64,000 bases of DNA from DATDAW01 sp036524675 (GTDB lineage Bacteria; Verrucomicrobiota; Verrucomicrobiia; Chthoniobacterales; DASVRZ01), in NCBI GenBank assembly GCA_036524675.1, contig DATDBU010000021.1, positions 1-64,000 of the forward strand, read 5' to 3'. The first letter of the stretch is position 1; the number at the start of each line of letters is the position of its first letter. A model generated the notes under the pieces. It did no database searches, had not been told where the DNA came from, and saw only the letters and a list, made by a program, of their open reading frames with translations. Made by a program: the position numbers and the translations under genes. This document shows positions 44,664 through 52,130 of the stretch, one piece after another.

Positions 44664-45088
44664 CTAGGTCGTCGCCTGGCTGAACGCTCCAGCGTCCAGA
44701 ACGGACAGACCCGGCACTCGATTGAAATCGGCGGCGTTCAGCGTAGCGACACGGTAGCCGTGCCGAGGGGCGATGGCGGCGATGAGTTGGTCGTGTGTGC
44801 CAATAAGTAGGCCTCGCGTCGCGAGTTCAGCCCAAAGGCGCGCATATTCCAGCGCTTCCTCACGCTCAAACGGAAGCAGCGGATAGCGGGCCTCGACCTG
44901 GCCAACGAAGCGGGCACGCGTCTCGCGTCGTTCCGGCGTGTTGGCGCGTTCAACGCCATGCGCAAGTTCGGCAGCGTGATGACGTTCAAAAAGATTGGCT
45001 CGGACCCGATTCGCGAGTGAAAGCCAATCCAGTCGAAAAGCCCGCGTTCCGCGGCGATGAAGATGGATGAATCGATGACTATTCCCAT
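44664..45088 (-). pseudogene. PIN-domain toxin (VapC), frameshifted
   Basis: The gene starts with MGIVIDSSIFIAAERG (catalytic Asp6) and after IFLNVIT loses its frame near 44974. A frame shift of one base restores AAELAHGVERA, LLIGTHDQLIAAIA (the second acidic cluster) and VATLNAADFNRVPGL to a stop at 44664. One missing base (expected ACGGCT, seen ACGCT) explains the change. It overlaps the antitoxin gene by 10 bp, as in VapBC operons. It may be a true pseudogene or a sequencing error. Confidence 0.75.
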
Positions 45089-45333
45089 CGCGGCGCGGTT
45101 GGCGGCCGATTCATTTCCGCACGGGCCGCGTCCACGTCACGGGCAAATGCCTCCGCCTCGTCTGCCGACAAATGCTTCATCTCGCGCCACCAACGCACTG
45201 CATCGTTACCCGTAAAGACCCGCTTCCTGCCCCGACGGACCGCCCTGATTTCGTCCAACTTCCGCGCGAGCGCGTCCATCTCCTCCGCGGTCAATTCGGG
45301 GATGGCGGCTTCGATTTCAGCGAGCGTGCTCAT
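45079..45333 (-). CDS. VapB-like antitoxin
   Basis: An 84-residue acidic protein (MSTLAEIEAAIPELTAEEMDAL... through REMKHLSADEAEAFARDVD). It precedes and overlaps the PIN gene and is the expected size for a type II antitoxin of the AbrB-less Phd-like helical class. The ATG at 45333 begins the conserved part. Its role is assigned by position. Confidence 0.65.
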   Translation of the reverse strand: MSTLAEIEAAIPELTAEEMDALARKLDEIRAVRRGRKRVFTGNDAVRWWREMKHLSADEAEAFARDVDAARAEMNRPPTAPRWE

Positions 45334-45749
45334 TCGGGGAGAATCAACCACTCCGGCGGGCTAATAGCCAAGTTTCGATCATCGGCCCTGAACCGGGGCG
45401 CTACGTCGATGCTCCGCCGGAACAATTCAAGCAAAGTCTGCTCGGCGCCGGGCCCGCCCGATTGGCAAATCGACGCGTTGTTGGAAATCTCTGAGCGCGT
45501 CGTGAAACCGCTCGGAGCGAATAAGGCGCCGATCACGTTCAACCAATTCGCGCGTCACTACGTTGCAGCGTTTCACGGAACTCAGTAACCGCAGCGCACA
45601 ACCAGGCGACAGTACAAACCGCTTCGATTCGGGGTTATGCGCAGGCGCTGCTCCACGTCACGTGGAGCTCGAAAGGATGAATCGCAACATCCATGAAGAA
45701 GCTTTTGTTCCAGCCGCAGGCTCGTTCGCTCGCAAATCAGCCGGCATGG
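45334..45749. other. Intergenic stretch, no gene supported
   Basis: About 415 bp between the VapB-like gene and the oxidoreductase stop. Both strands have open frames (about 70-140 codons) but none resembles a known family or has neighbour support. It may hold remnants of a former gene. Confidence 0.4.
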
Positions 45750-47447
45750 TCAGGCGTAAGTTCTCAGAACGTCGTGCACGCCCTCAACGGCCGTGCCGCC
45801 CTCGCCCACCGCGGCGGCGCAGCGTTTCACGGAGCCAGAGCGCACGTCGCCCGCGGCGAAGATGCCGGGCCGGCTCGTTTCCAGCGGGCCGGGCGGGCGG
45901 GCGGCATCTTTCCACGCGGGAGCGCCGGCTACCGCGTGGCCGGTTTTGATGAAGCCCTTTTCATCGCGCTCGATCTCGGGTGGCAGCCATTCGGTGCACG
46001 GCTTTGCGCCGATCATGGAAAAGACGGCCGGCGTCTGCACGGTCCGCCGTTCATGGGTCTGCATGTTCTCCAACTCAACGGCTTCGAGAACTTTCCTGCC
46101 TATCATTTTGCGAATCTCGGTGTGCGGTAGAATTTCGATGTTCTCCTTCGCCTCAACCCGGCGAGAGAGATAGCTCGACATGCTCTTGGCTAGACCTTCG
46201 CCGCGGATCACCAGCAGCACTTTCGCTGCACCTTCGGAGAGAAACATCGCGGCCTGCCCCGCTGAGTTGCCGCCGCCGGCGACGATCACGGTCGAGCTGC
46301 GGCAGAGCTGCCCTTCGCGCGCCGTGGCCGCGTAGTAAACGCCGGAGCCCTCGAAGTCCTCGCGCCCCTCGGCGTCCAGACGATGATAATCCGCGCCCGT
46401 CGCAATTATGACGCACTTCGCGCGAAGAATCGCGTTGCAGCCCTCGGCTTGTAGGCTCGCGCCGTGCTCGCCCTCAGTGAAGGCGAGTGTGAGCGCCTGA
46501 GAGGGCGTGGAAAACTTCGCGCCGAAACGATAGGCCTGAAGCTGCGCGCTGTAAGTCAGCTCTCCACCGCTGATGCCGGTGGGAAATCCGAAAAAGTTCT
46601 CGATCAGCGAAGACGATCCGGCTTGTCCGCCCGGCGCATAGCTTTCCAAGACGATGGTCTTCAGCCCTTCGGACGCGGCATATACCGCCGCCGCTAGACC
46701 GGCTGGACCCGCACCGACGATCGCGAGATCGCACGTGATTTCGCTATCATCTTCGCTCGCGAGCGGCCGGAGCAGCCCCGCAGCCCGCGCGACTTCGCGC
46801 AAGGACGGCCGCCGTAGCGGCAAGCCGTTCGCCGTGATCAGCGCGGGCAGGTCGCGACTCGCCAGGTGCACGCGCTCGCACAGGGCGCGTCCGTATTCGC
46901 TTTCAAAAGAAATCAACCGGTGCGGGATATGATTTTTGTCGAGGAAATCGTCAAGCTGACGGCCTTCGCGCGAGCCCTCCTGCGCGACGATGCGCAGCCC
47001 AGCAAACTCCTTGTCCCGCTCCAGCCGGCGCCGCCGCATGATGAAAGCTCGCACGATCGGTTTGCCCACGCCCGGCAGCTCGGCGAGCGCCTGCCGGAGC
47101 CGATCTGCGGGCACTTCCAGAATCTCGCTTTCATCCGCTTTGCCTCGCGCGCTTCCCAGCGCTGCTGTGCCCGTGAGCATCCCGACCTCTCCGATGAAAT
47201 CTCGCGGGCCGGCCGTCGCGAGGATTTGCTCCTGGTCGTCGCGCGGCTCAAATACGTCCACCTCGCCGCGCACGATGACGATGAGGGGAAGATCGCGCTG
47301 CCCCGCTTTGAAGATCAGCTCGCCGCGCCGCACTTTCCGACGCGATCCGAGCGCCTCCAGCATGGCGAGCTGCCGGTCATCGAGTTTCGGAAACGCGACG
47401 CTCTCCGTGTCGCGGTAAAACTGCTCGTCGTTGTCGGAGTCGTTCAT
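45750..47447 (-). CDS. cNMP-binding / glutaredoxin-like / thioredoxin-reductase-like fusion protein lacking the redox CxxC
   Basis: A 565-residue three-part protein. The N-terminal cyclic-nucleotide-binding domain covers about 12-150 (GELIFKAGQRDLPLIVI, GEVGMLTGTAALGSARG). A glutaredoxin-like middle without CxxC spans about 160-235 (LDDFLDKNHIPHRLISFE). The C-terminal FAD/NAD domain spans about 245-560 (IVGAGPAGLAAAVYAASEG, GGQAGSSSLIENFFGFP, GGGNSAGQAAMFLSEG, GIFAAGDVRSGSVKRCA). Where TrxB has its CATC redox motif it reads YYAATAREGQLC. It can therefore bind FAD and NAD(P)H but not reduce thioredoxin classically. Start ATG 47447. Confidence 0.87.
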   Translation of the reverse strand: MNDSDNDEQFYRDTESVAFPKLDDRQLAMLEALGSRRKVRRGELIFKAGQRDLPLIVIVRGEVDVFEPRDDQEQILATAGPRDFIGEVGMLTGTAALGSARGKADESEILEVPADRLRQALAELPGVGKPIVRAFIMRRRRLERDKEFAGLRIVAQEGSREGRQLDDFLDKNHIPHRLISFESEYGRALCERVHLASRDLPALITANGLPLRRPSLREVARAAGLLRPLASEDDSEITCDLAIVGAGPAGLAAAVYAASEGLKTIVLESYAPGGQAGSSSLIENFFGFPTGISGGELTYSAQLQAYRFGAKFSTPSQALTLAFTEGEHGASLQAEGCNAILRAKCVIIATGADYHRLDAEGREDFEGSGVYYAATAREGQLCRSSTVIVAGGGNSAGQAAMFLSEGAAKVLLVIRGEGLAKSMSSYLSRRVEAKENIEILPHTEIRKMIGRKVLEAVELENMQTHERRTVQTPAVFSMIGAKPCTEWLPPEIERDEKGFIKTGHAVAGAPAWKDAARPPGPLETSRPGIFAAGDVRSGSVKRCAAAVGEGGTAVEGVHDVLRTYA

Positions 47448-47774
47448 GGCGTGAGATGATCGGGTTTGGCCAGAAACATTCACTTCAATTTTCAGTAAAT
47501 CGACCTTTGGCGTTGGATGGTGACCTTCAGCTAAATCTTCGAACTGTCCAGAAATCGCGGTAGTCACCGCGCGAACGACACCACGCGACAAGATGCCAGC
47601 GTGCTAGCCCGACTTGGCGGATTCGAGGATAAAAATGCGTAAGTGGCTCATTATCAGGACAAGTGTTCAAAAAATCTGCACTACAGCGGTGACGCCACGG
47701 CGCGAATTCCGCGCCCGGTCCCGCAGCCGCGGGTATCTGTTTAGCCTCGTTTGGGGAGGGCGAGGCGTGGAGCG
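47448..47774. other. Intergenic region between oxidoreductase and sigma-r4-like gene
   Basis: About 330 bp between divergent genes. Promoters for both must lie here. I see no recognised operator, RNA or coding frame. Confidence 0.45.
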
Positions 47775-48311
47775 ATGAAGGCAACAAAGTCGTGGGCACG
47801 CTGGGAGCAGGTGGCGCTCAAAGAGATCGAGTCCCAGTTCGAATCGAGACACTGGCTTGTCTTCAGCAAGCGCCTCCTGGCATCCAAAGAGGAAAAGGAA
47901 ACGCTGGAAAGTATCGCGTCGGTGTATGTCGTGACGCGAGAGCATGTGCGCCAAATCGAAGAGGAGTGTCTTGACGCGATGTGCGCACCTTTGATTCGAG
48001 ACGACTACCGGGGGCTGACATTTCGATTTCGCCCGGAGCTGACAGCTATGTTTCAGGCAGCCCTCGTGCATTTCCAAGCAATGGGCTTGTCCGCATGGAC
48101 TAAAACTCGCTGGCTTCGTGAATTAGCCCAGCTTTGGCAGGTCAGCTCCGAACTGCTTGACGAGCGTTATCGCCCGCTTGCTGAGATTCTCAGTTACCGT
48201 GCGGTTCGATTGGGGGATCCGGCGCTGGACGCCTTGGTTGTTAGCGAATCAACCTCCAGAAAGGTGTTGGTCACATCGCGGCCAAAGTTGCGGCGATTCA
48301 CACTGCGTTGA
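47775..48311 (+). CDS. Protein with sigma-70 region-4-like helix-turn-helix
   Basis: A 178-residue protein. The stretch 42-68 (ETLESIASVYVVTREHVRQIEEECLDA) matches the region-4 HTH of primary sigma factors, where the sequence is usually VTRERIRQIE. No region 2 is present, so it cannot be a full sigma factor. The remainder is helical and ends with a basic tail (SRPKLRRFTLR). The ATG at 47775 is preceded by a GGAG-like site. The gene is followed after 60 bp by a small HEPN-like gene on the same strand. It could be a DNA-binding regulator or antitoxin for that partner (inferred). Confidence 0.6.
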   Translation: MKATKSWARWEQVALKEIESQFESRHWLVFSKRLLASKEEKETLESIASVYVVTREHVRQIEEECLDAMCAPLIRDDYRGLTFRFRPELTAMFQAALVHFQAMGLSAWTKTRWLRELAQLWQVSSELLDERYRPLAEILSYRAVRLGDPALDALVVSESTSRKVLVTSRPKLRRFTLR

Positions 48312-48371
48312 GTGGTAAATGCGTCGGGATGGATGCATTTGGTCTCGCGAAACAATTGAAAGCACAAATCG

Positions 48372-48668
48372 ATGAAATCCCGGCTTCTTGAGATTGCACG
48401 CGACTATGCCAAGGCGCCGGTCATCGAGGGTAATCTCGCAAAGCTCCACAACCGGATTGATTGGGCAGTGTCCCGCGGGGTGTTCGGAGACAAAGCCACG
48501 CTAATGCTATTAAAGAACGAGCGAAACGAACGTGGCCACCAGCCTCCGACTCTCGACGAACGGCGCGCGGTTATGAAGTTTGCTCCCTTCCTCGCTGGGC
48601 TCTACATCGACCACCTCATTATGATCGATGATCGGGTACGGAAAATGAAGGAAACCGGACATCTGTAG
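48372..48668 (+). CDS. Small HEPN-domain-like protein
   Basis: A 98-residue all-helical protein. The stretch LKNERNERGHQPPTLDERRAV contains the Rx4H motif of HEPN ribonucleases (Arg51, Asn52, His56), followed by a helix with L/I/A periodicity (FAPFLAGLYIDHLIMIDD). Many HEPN proteins are RNA-cleaving toxins of toxin-antitoxin or defence systems. Only one HEPN helix bundle is present. An upstream in-frame stop limits the start to the ATG at 48372. The family call is based on the motif alone. Confidence 0.5.
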   Translation: MKSRLLEIARDYAKAPVIEGNLAKLHNRIDWAVSRGVFGDKATLMLLKNERNERGHQPPTLDERRAVMKFAPFLAGLYIDHLIMIDDRVRKMKETGHL

Positions 48669-48847
48669 CCATAAGCTACAACCTTCCTCGCTATTTCGAA
48701 GAACATCCGCGGTAGTCAGCCAAACTTCGAAGCGACTAAAGTCGAAGAGCGTGCGCATGCGCCAGAACAGCAGCATGCAACTTTGTCGCGCTACGCGCTT
48801 GGAACATGGTATTGCCAATGTGACAGAACGGTAATACGGTCGTCGCA

Positions 48848-49099
48848 ATGAAGACCCTGACGATCAAAGTGCCCGATGAGTTGTTTGCGGAAATCGCCAG
48901 CGCGGCGCAGATCCGAAAGGTTCCGAAGTCTGAAATCGTCCGCGAACGGCTGTTGGGAAAGACTGCAACAACGCGAGCAAGCAAGACCTCGCTCTGGAGC
49001 CGGATGGAGGATCTGGTAATCCCGACAGATTCACTGCCGGCGGATCTTTCGTCAAACAAGGCGCACCTCAAAGGTTATGGGAAAAAGCGTCCTCATTGA
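48848..49099 (+). CDS. vapB: VapB-type antitoxin (ribbon-helix-helix)
   Basis: An 83-residue protein with a CopG/RHH-type DNA-binding N-terminus (MKTLTIKVPDELFAEIASAA). Its C-terminal half would wrap the toxin. It overlaps the downstream PIN toxin gene by 23 bp, which is typical of a VapBC operon. It is a second, intact TA module beside the broken one at 44.7-45.3 kb. Confidence 0.8.
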   Translation: MKTLTIKVPDELFAEIASAAQIRKVPKSEIVRERLLGKTATTRASKTSLWSRMEDLVIPTDSLPADLSSNKAHLKGYGKKRPH

Positions 49100-49493
49100 C
49101 ACCGGACCGTTGGTCGCTGCGCTGCGGCAGCGGGATGAGCATCACGAATGGGCACGCGCACATTTTCAGGCGGCAACGGAGCCATTCGCGTCATGTGAGG
49201 CGGTTATTTCAGAAAGCCTGTTCCTGCTCGAACGTGCGCGAGAAGGAAAAGAGGCGCTCTGCGGCCTCCTTGAGCGCGGAATCATCGTCGTGCGCTACTC
49301 GTTCGACGACGAACTTACGGAAACGCTCCGTCTCATCCGCCGCTACAACGATACGCCGATGAGTTTCGCGGATGCGTGCCTGGTCAGGATGGTCGAAAAG
49401 AGTGACAACGCCGTTGTGTTCACCACGGACAGCGATTTTCGGACCTATCGCAAAAACGGACGGCAGGTGATTCCGCTCATTATCCCGGCGTGA
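49077..49493 (+). CDS. vapC: PIN-domain ribonuclease toxin (VapC)
   Basis: A 138-residue PIN domain with acidic residues Asp8 (LIDTG), Glu46 (ISESLFLLE), Asp99 (SFADACLV) and Asp118/Asp120 (TTDSDF). These form the magnesium site that cleaves tRNA or mRNA. It is complete and overlaps the antitoxin gene, so the operon should be functional. A terminator follows within 10 bp. Confidence 0.88.
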   Translation: MGKSVLIDTGPLVAALRQRDEHHEWARAHFQAATEPFASCEAVISESLFLLERAREGKEALCGLLERGIIVVRYSFDDELTETLRLIRRYNDTPMSFADACLVRMVEKSDNAVVFTTDSDFRTYRKNGRQVIPLIIPA

Positions 49494-49500
49494 AGACATT

Positions 49501-49535
49501 ACCCCGGCGGAGACGAATCCCCTCCGGGGCTTTTG
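49501..49535 (+). terminator. Terminator of the vapBC operon
   Basis: A GC-rich hairpin (about 49502-49512 with 49522-49529, with a small bulge) is followed by four T residues. It starts 8 bp after the vapC stop. Confidence 0.7.
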
Positions 49536-49749
49536 CGTTTCATTGCCGCTCCTGCGGCTATGCGGAATGTGCTCCGCGGCCCGGTCCCGCGAGGCAGAAG
49601 ACGTTGCGCTCAGCGAATTGGAGCGTGCCGTAACCGCTCAAGCATGCATCCGGTCCAGAGTCTCCCCTTGGAAACGAAAGCGGTTTGTGCGTCCCATTCG
49701 CCGGCGCTGAATGTCGTGTCTGCTGTCATGAAGTCCTCCTGTTTTCAAA
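49536..49749. other. Gene-remnant stretch
   Basis: No intact gene. On the minus strand a short frame beginning MTADTTFSAGEWDAQTAFVS at about 49729 resembles the start of a lost protein. It stops after about 40 codons. Confidence 0.35.
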
Positions 49750-49993
49750 CCTTCGTCGCCAGGGCCGCCAGCTGGTCGCGCATTGGCCCCAGCCTTCGTT
49801 GGAAACCATTTTTTCGTGTGTCCCGCGGTCGGCAACGGTCCGGTGACGCACACAAGCCGAGGTCCCAAGGCAAAGGCGCGAACCATTGCTTGAGGAGTTC
49901 AGGATCGGTCCAGACCTGGAAAATGCGCTCTGGTGGGGCGCCGATGAGACGCGTCAGGGTAAGCTCGTGTCGTTGCTGTTGCAGTGCGTCATT
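49750..49993 (-). pseudogene. AHSA1/SRPBCC gene with large internal deletion
   Basis: The DNA of 49750-49858 closely matches the 3' part, and 49863-49990 the 5' part, of the intact gene at 40817-41296, by eye well above 75% identity. About 200 bp of the middle are missing at the junction. The frame is broken, so no functional protein can result. It sits in a cluster of other SRPBCC and VOC genes. Confidence 0.75.
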
Positions 49994-50026
49994 TTTTTGA
50001 TCTCCGAATCTTTTGAAAAACCAGGA

Positions 50027-50464
50027 TCAAGGCGTCACGATGATCATCCAGGAAACGCCGAAACGGTCACTAACGACGCCAAAGGTCTCGGCAAAGAAGG
50101 TCTTCGACAGCGGCATACACACCTGACCGCCTTCGGCTAGAGCGCCGAATAGCCGTTCGGCGTCGGCAACGCTGGAGGCTGTGAGCGATAACGAAAAGCC
50201 TCGGAATCCTGCTTCTGCTTCTCCCTGACACTGGCCATCGGAAGCGAACACTGTGGCATCGCCGATACGCAAGGAGGCGTGCATCACTTTATCAAGGTTT
50301 TCGGACGAACACATTGCGGGATCGGGGCTGTCCTTAAAACGCATCAGCATCTCCACTTCGGCTCCGAGTGCGTCACGGTAGAACTCGATCGCCTCCTCGG
50401 CGCGGCCATTAAAGGCGAGATACGGTTGAACGGCCAGGATGGAGTTGGTTGCGGTAGCGGTCAT
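50027..50464 (-). CDS. VOC family protein (PhnB/YjdN-type)
   Basis: A 145-residue protein with the PhnB-like start AVQPYLAFNGRAEEAIEFYRDALGAEVEML and end FGVVSDRFGVSWMIIVTP. These single-domain VOC proteins are often encoded beside SRPBCC and ArsR genes, as here. The substrate is unknown. Confidence 0.9.
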   Translation of the reverse strand: MTATATNSILAVQPYLAFNGRAEEAIEFYRDALGAEVEMLMRFKDSPDPAMCSSENLDKVMHASLRIGDATVFASDGQCQGEAEAGFRGFSLSLTASSVADAERLFGALAEGGQVCMPLSKTFFAETFGVVSDRFGVSWMIIVTP

Positions 50465-50503
50465 ATTCTTTAGGATGGGTTGGAGTTTTTATCTCTGTTC
50501 ATT

Positions 50504-51028
50504 TCATTGACGAACGAACGACGGCGCTCCGGACATTTTTGAGAGATTTTTTCCGCTCGAAGAATCCTCAACGCGGGCGGCCGATTGTAATAGCGCCTCC
50601 AGCCGGTCGAAGTTTTGTTCGTTACCTTCGACGGCGAATTTCTTGATTTGATTGTACACCTCGACGGTCTCAAAGAGCTGACGAAAGATGATTTTGGTCC
50701 TCCCGTCTTGCTCTTCGAAGGTGACCGTCACCTGGAAATGCGGGCCTGAAACGTGATCAAAGACGACGCGTTCCGGTTTCGCGATTTTCGACAAAAACGC
50801 TGTGATTCTTGTAGTCAGTTCCGTCAGGGCCATGCATGGCGAAACGCCAGTGGCCGCCTGGTTTCAGATCGAACTCATTGAAAGTGTTGGTGAAACCCTT
50901 CGGGCCCACCATTGCGCGAGAAGCGCTGGATCGGTCCAAGCCCGCCACACGAGGTCACGTGGCGCGTTAACAATACGGGTGCTGACGATTTTCCGTTCAG
51001 ATGGAGGTTCTGTGGAATTGGAGTTCAT
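50504..51028 (-). pseudogene. SRPBCC/AHSA1 gene with two compensating single-base frameshifts
   Basis: The frame starting at 51028 reads RKIVSTRIVNAPRDLVWRAW... and breaks at 50904-50909, where TGGTGG+GCCC lacks one G. The middle frame (GPKGFTNTFNEFDLKPGGHWRF) breaks again at 50785-50788 with one extra A. The last frame (IAKPERVVFDHVSGPHF... to the end) is then correct. Both errors lie in homopolymers, so a base-calling artefact is possible. With both indels corrected the protein would be full length. Confidence 0.75.
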
Positions 51029-51306
51029 GATTTTCGCTCAGAAGCGCACCCCCAGCAGAGTTTGTGGATTGGACCGGCGCAGCTTCCGCCACCAATTTGA
51101 GTTGCTTCAGGCCCTGCTCGGAGGGGGATGATTCCGGACACTTTCAGGAAAGATTTATGCATAAAACCGCCCTGGACTGCGGCGTAGCCGCGCAGCTCTA
51201 TGGTTAGCGGTTCCCTTAGTTCAACGGCACCCGCCCGGCCCCGCTCAAACGCACAAGATCGGGAAGCAAGTCGCTGAGTCTTGTGGTTTGAGCGCCGGCG
51301 GGCAGG
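51029..51306. other. Intergenic region, no gene supported
   Basis: About 280 bp. A short minus-strand frame (SEQGLKQLKLVAEAAPVQ) runs into the SRPBCC start and may be the end of a lost upstream gene. Nothing else is supported. Confidence 0.4.
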
Positions 51307-51873
51307 TTAGATTTTCTCCACTTCGATGTTGATTTTTACGGGATTGGAGAGTGTGTCGTAGACGGGCGATTTACGGAGCAGCTCGTGAACCGTTGCTTCG
51401 TCCAAGTCACCCTTGACCTTGAACTTCACACGAATTTCGCGGTATCCCCGAGGGACACTCGGGTCGATATCCAACAAGCCGCGGAGGTCGATGCCGCCTT
51501 CGTATTCGCTGCGGATCTCTTCGATCTTCAAGCCGCGACCGGCAGCGTGATACGCGAGTGTCGTGGTCATGCAACCGGACAGGCCAGCCAGCACGAATTC
51601 CACGGGGTTTGCGCCGTTGTCGTCGCCCAGCAAAACCGCCGGTTCGTCGGCATCCAGAACGAAGGGCTGCTTGTGCTCCAACTCCTGGCAGGCTCCATAA
51701 AAGGTATCAATGGTGGCCTGGTTGTGTCCTCCCGTGTCCCACTCGTTGCGAGCACGGAATTTGAACTGCCCGATTTCGGCGTTTTGTTTGATCGCCTCGA
51801 TCGTCTGGCCAAGTCGGGTCACGTTGACGCCGTTCAGGATGGTCTCTTTCGGGGCGGTAATGGTCGTTGTCAT
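51307..51873 (-). CDS. OsmC/Ohr-family protein
   Basis: A 188-residue peroxidase-like protein. The peroxidatic cysteine region LSGCMTTTLAYHAA (Cys101) is present, but the second cysteine of classical OsmC/Ohr is absent (SPVYDTLSNP instead). It may detoxify organic hydroperoxides by a different mechanism or act as a non-catalytic member. A sigma-54-type promoter lies upstream, next to the gene of a sigma-54 activator. Confidence 0.88.
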   Translation of the reverse strand: MTTTITAPKETILNGVNVTRLGQTIEAIKQNAEIGQFKFRARNEWDTGGHNQATIDTFYGACQELEHKQPFVLDADEPAVLLGDDNGANPVEFVLAGLSGCMTTTLAYHAAGRGLKIEEIRSEYEGGIDLRGLLDIDPSVPRGYREIRVKFKVKGDLDEATVHELLRKSPVYDTLSNPVKINIEVEKI

Positions 51874-51953
51874 AATCGTCGTTTCTTGTTTCTTTGTTTT
51901 CTTGAGGGTTGTTAGTCTCCCGAACCATTTCGGTGCGGATAGATCCCTCTATT

Positions 51954-51968
51954 GCCAGTTTGATGCCA
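51954..51968 (-). promoter_or_regulatory. Candidate sigma-54 promoter of the OsmC gene
   Basis: On the minus strand TGGCATCAAACTGGC matches TGGCACG-N4-TTGC with the invariant GG and GC at the right spacing and three mismatches elsewhere. It lies about 80 bp upstream of the osmC start and downstream of a sigma-54 activator gene. Confidence 0.5.
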
Positions 51969-51983
51969 GACCGAACAAATATA

Positions 51984-52012
51984 CGTAAGTAACTGTAATC
52001 TTGATACTTACG
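51984..52012. promoter_or_regulatory. Inverted repeat, possible activator binding site
   Basis: CGTAAGTA (51984-51991) and TACTTACG (52005-52012) form a perfect 8-bp inverted repeat with a 13-bp spacer, just upstream of the sigma-54-like promoter. It could be an upstream activating sequence for the adjacent regulator. Confidence 0.5.
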
Positions 52013-52130
52013 CCATAACAGCCACAGCCGATTCGGTGGCGAGATCTCGTAAATGACGAAATCTCGTGAGGGTATTTCGCCAGAGTTCGGCCAGCAGGCG
52101 GAAAGATTATTCGAATACCGACGATGGCGG

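Noticed and set aside
45172..45588. 138-codon plus-strand open frame overlapping the VapB-like gene
   Set aside because: Its first half is the antisense of the antitoxin gene and the second half has no family resemblance.
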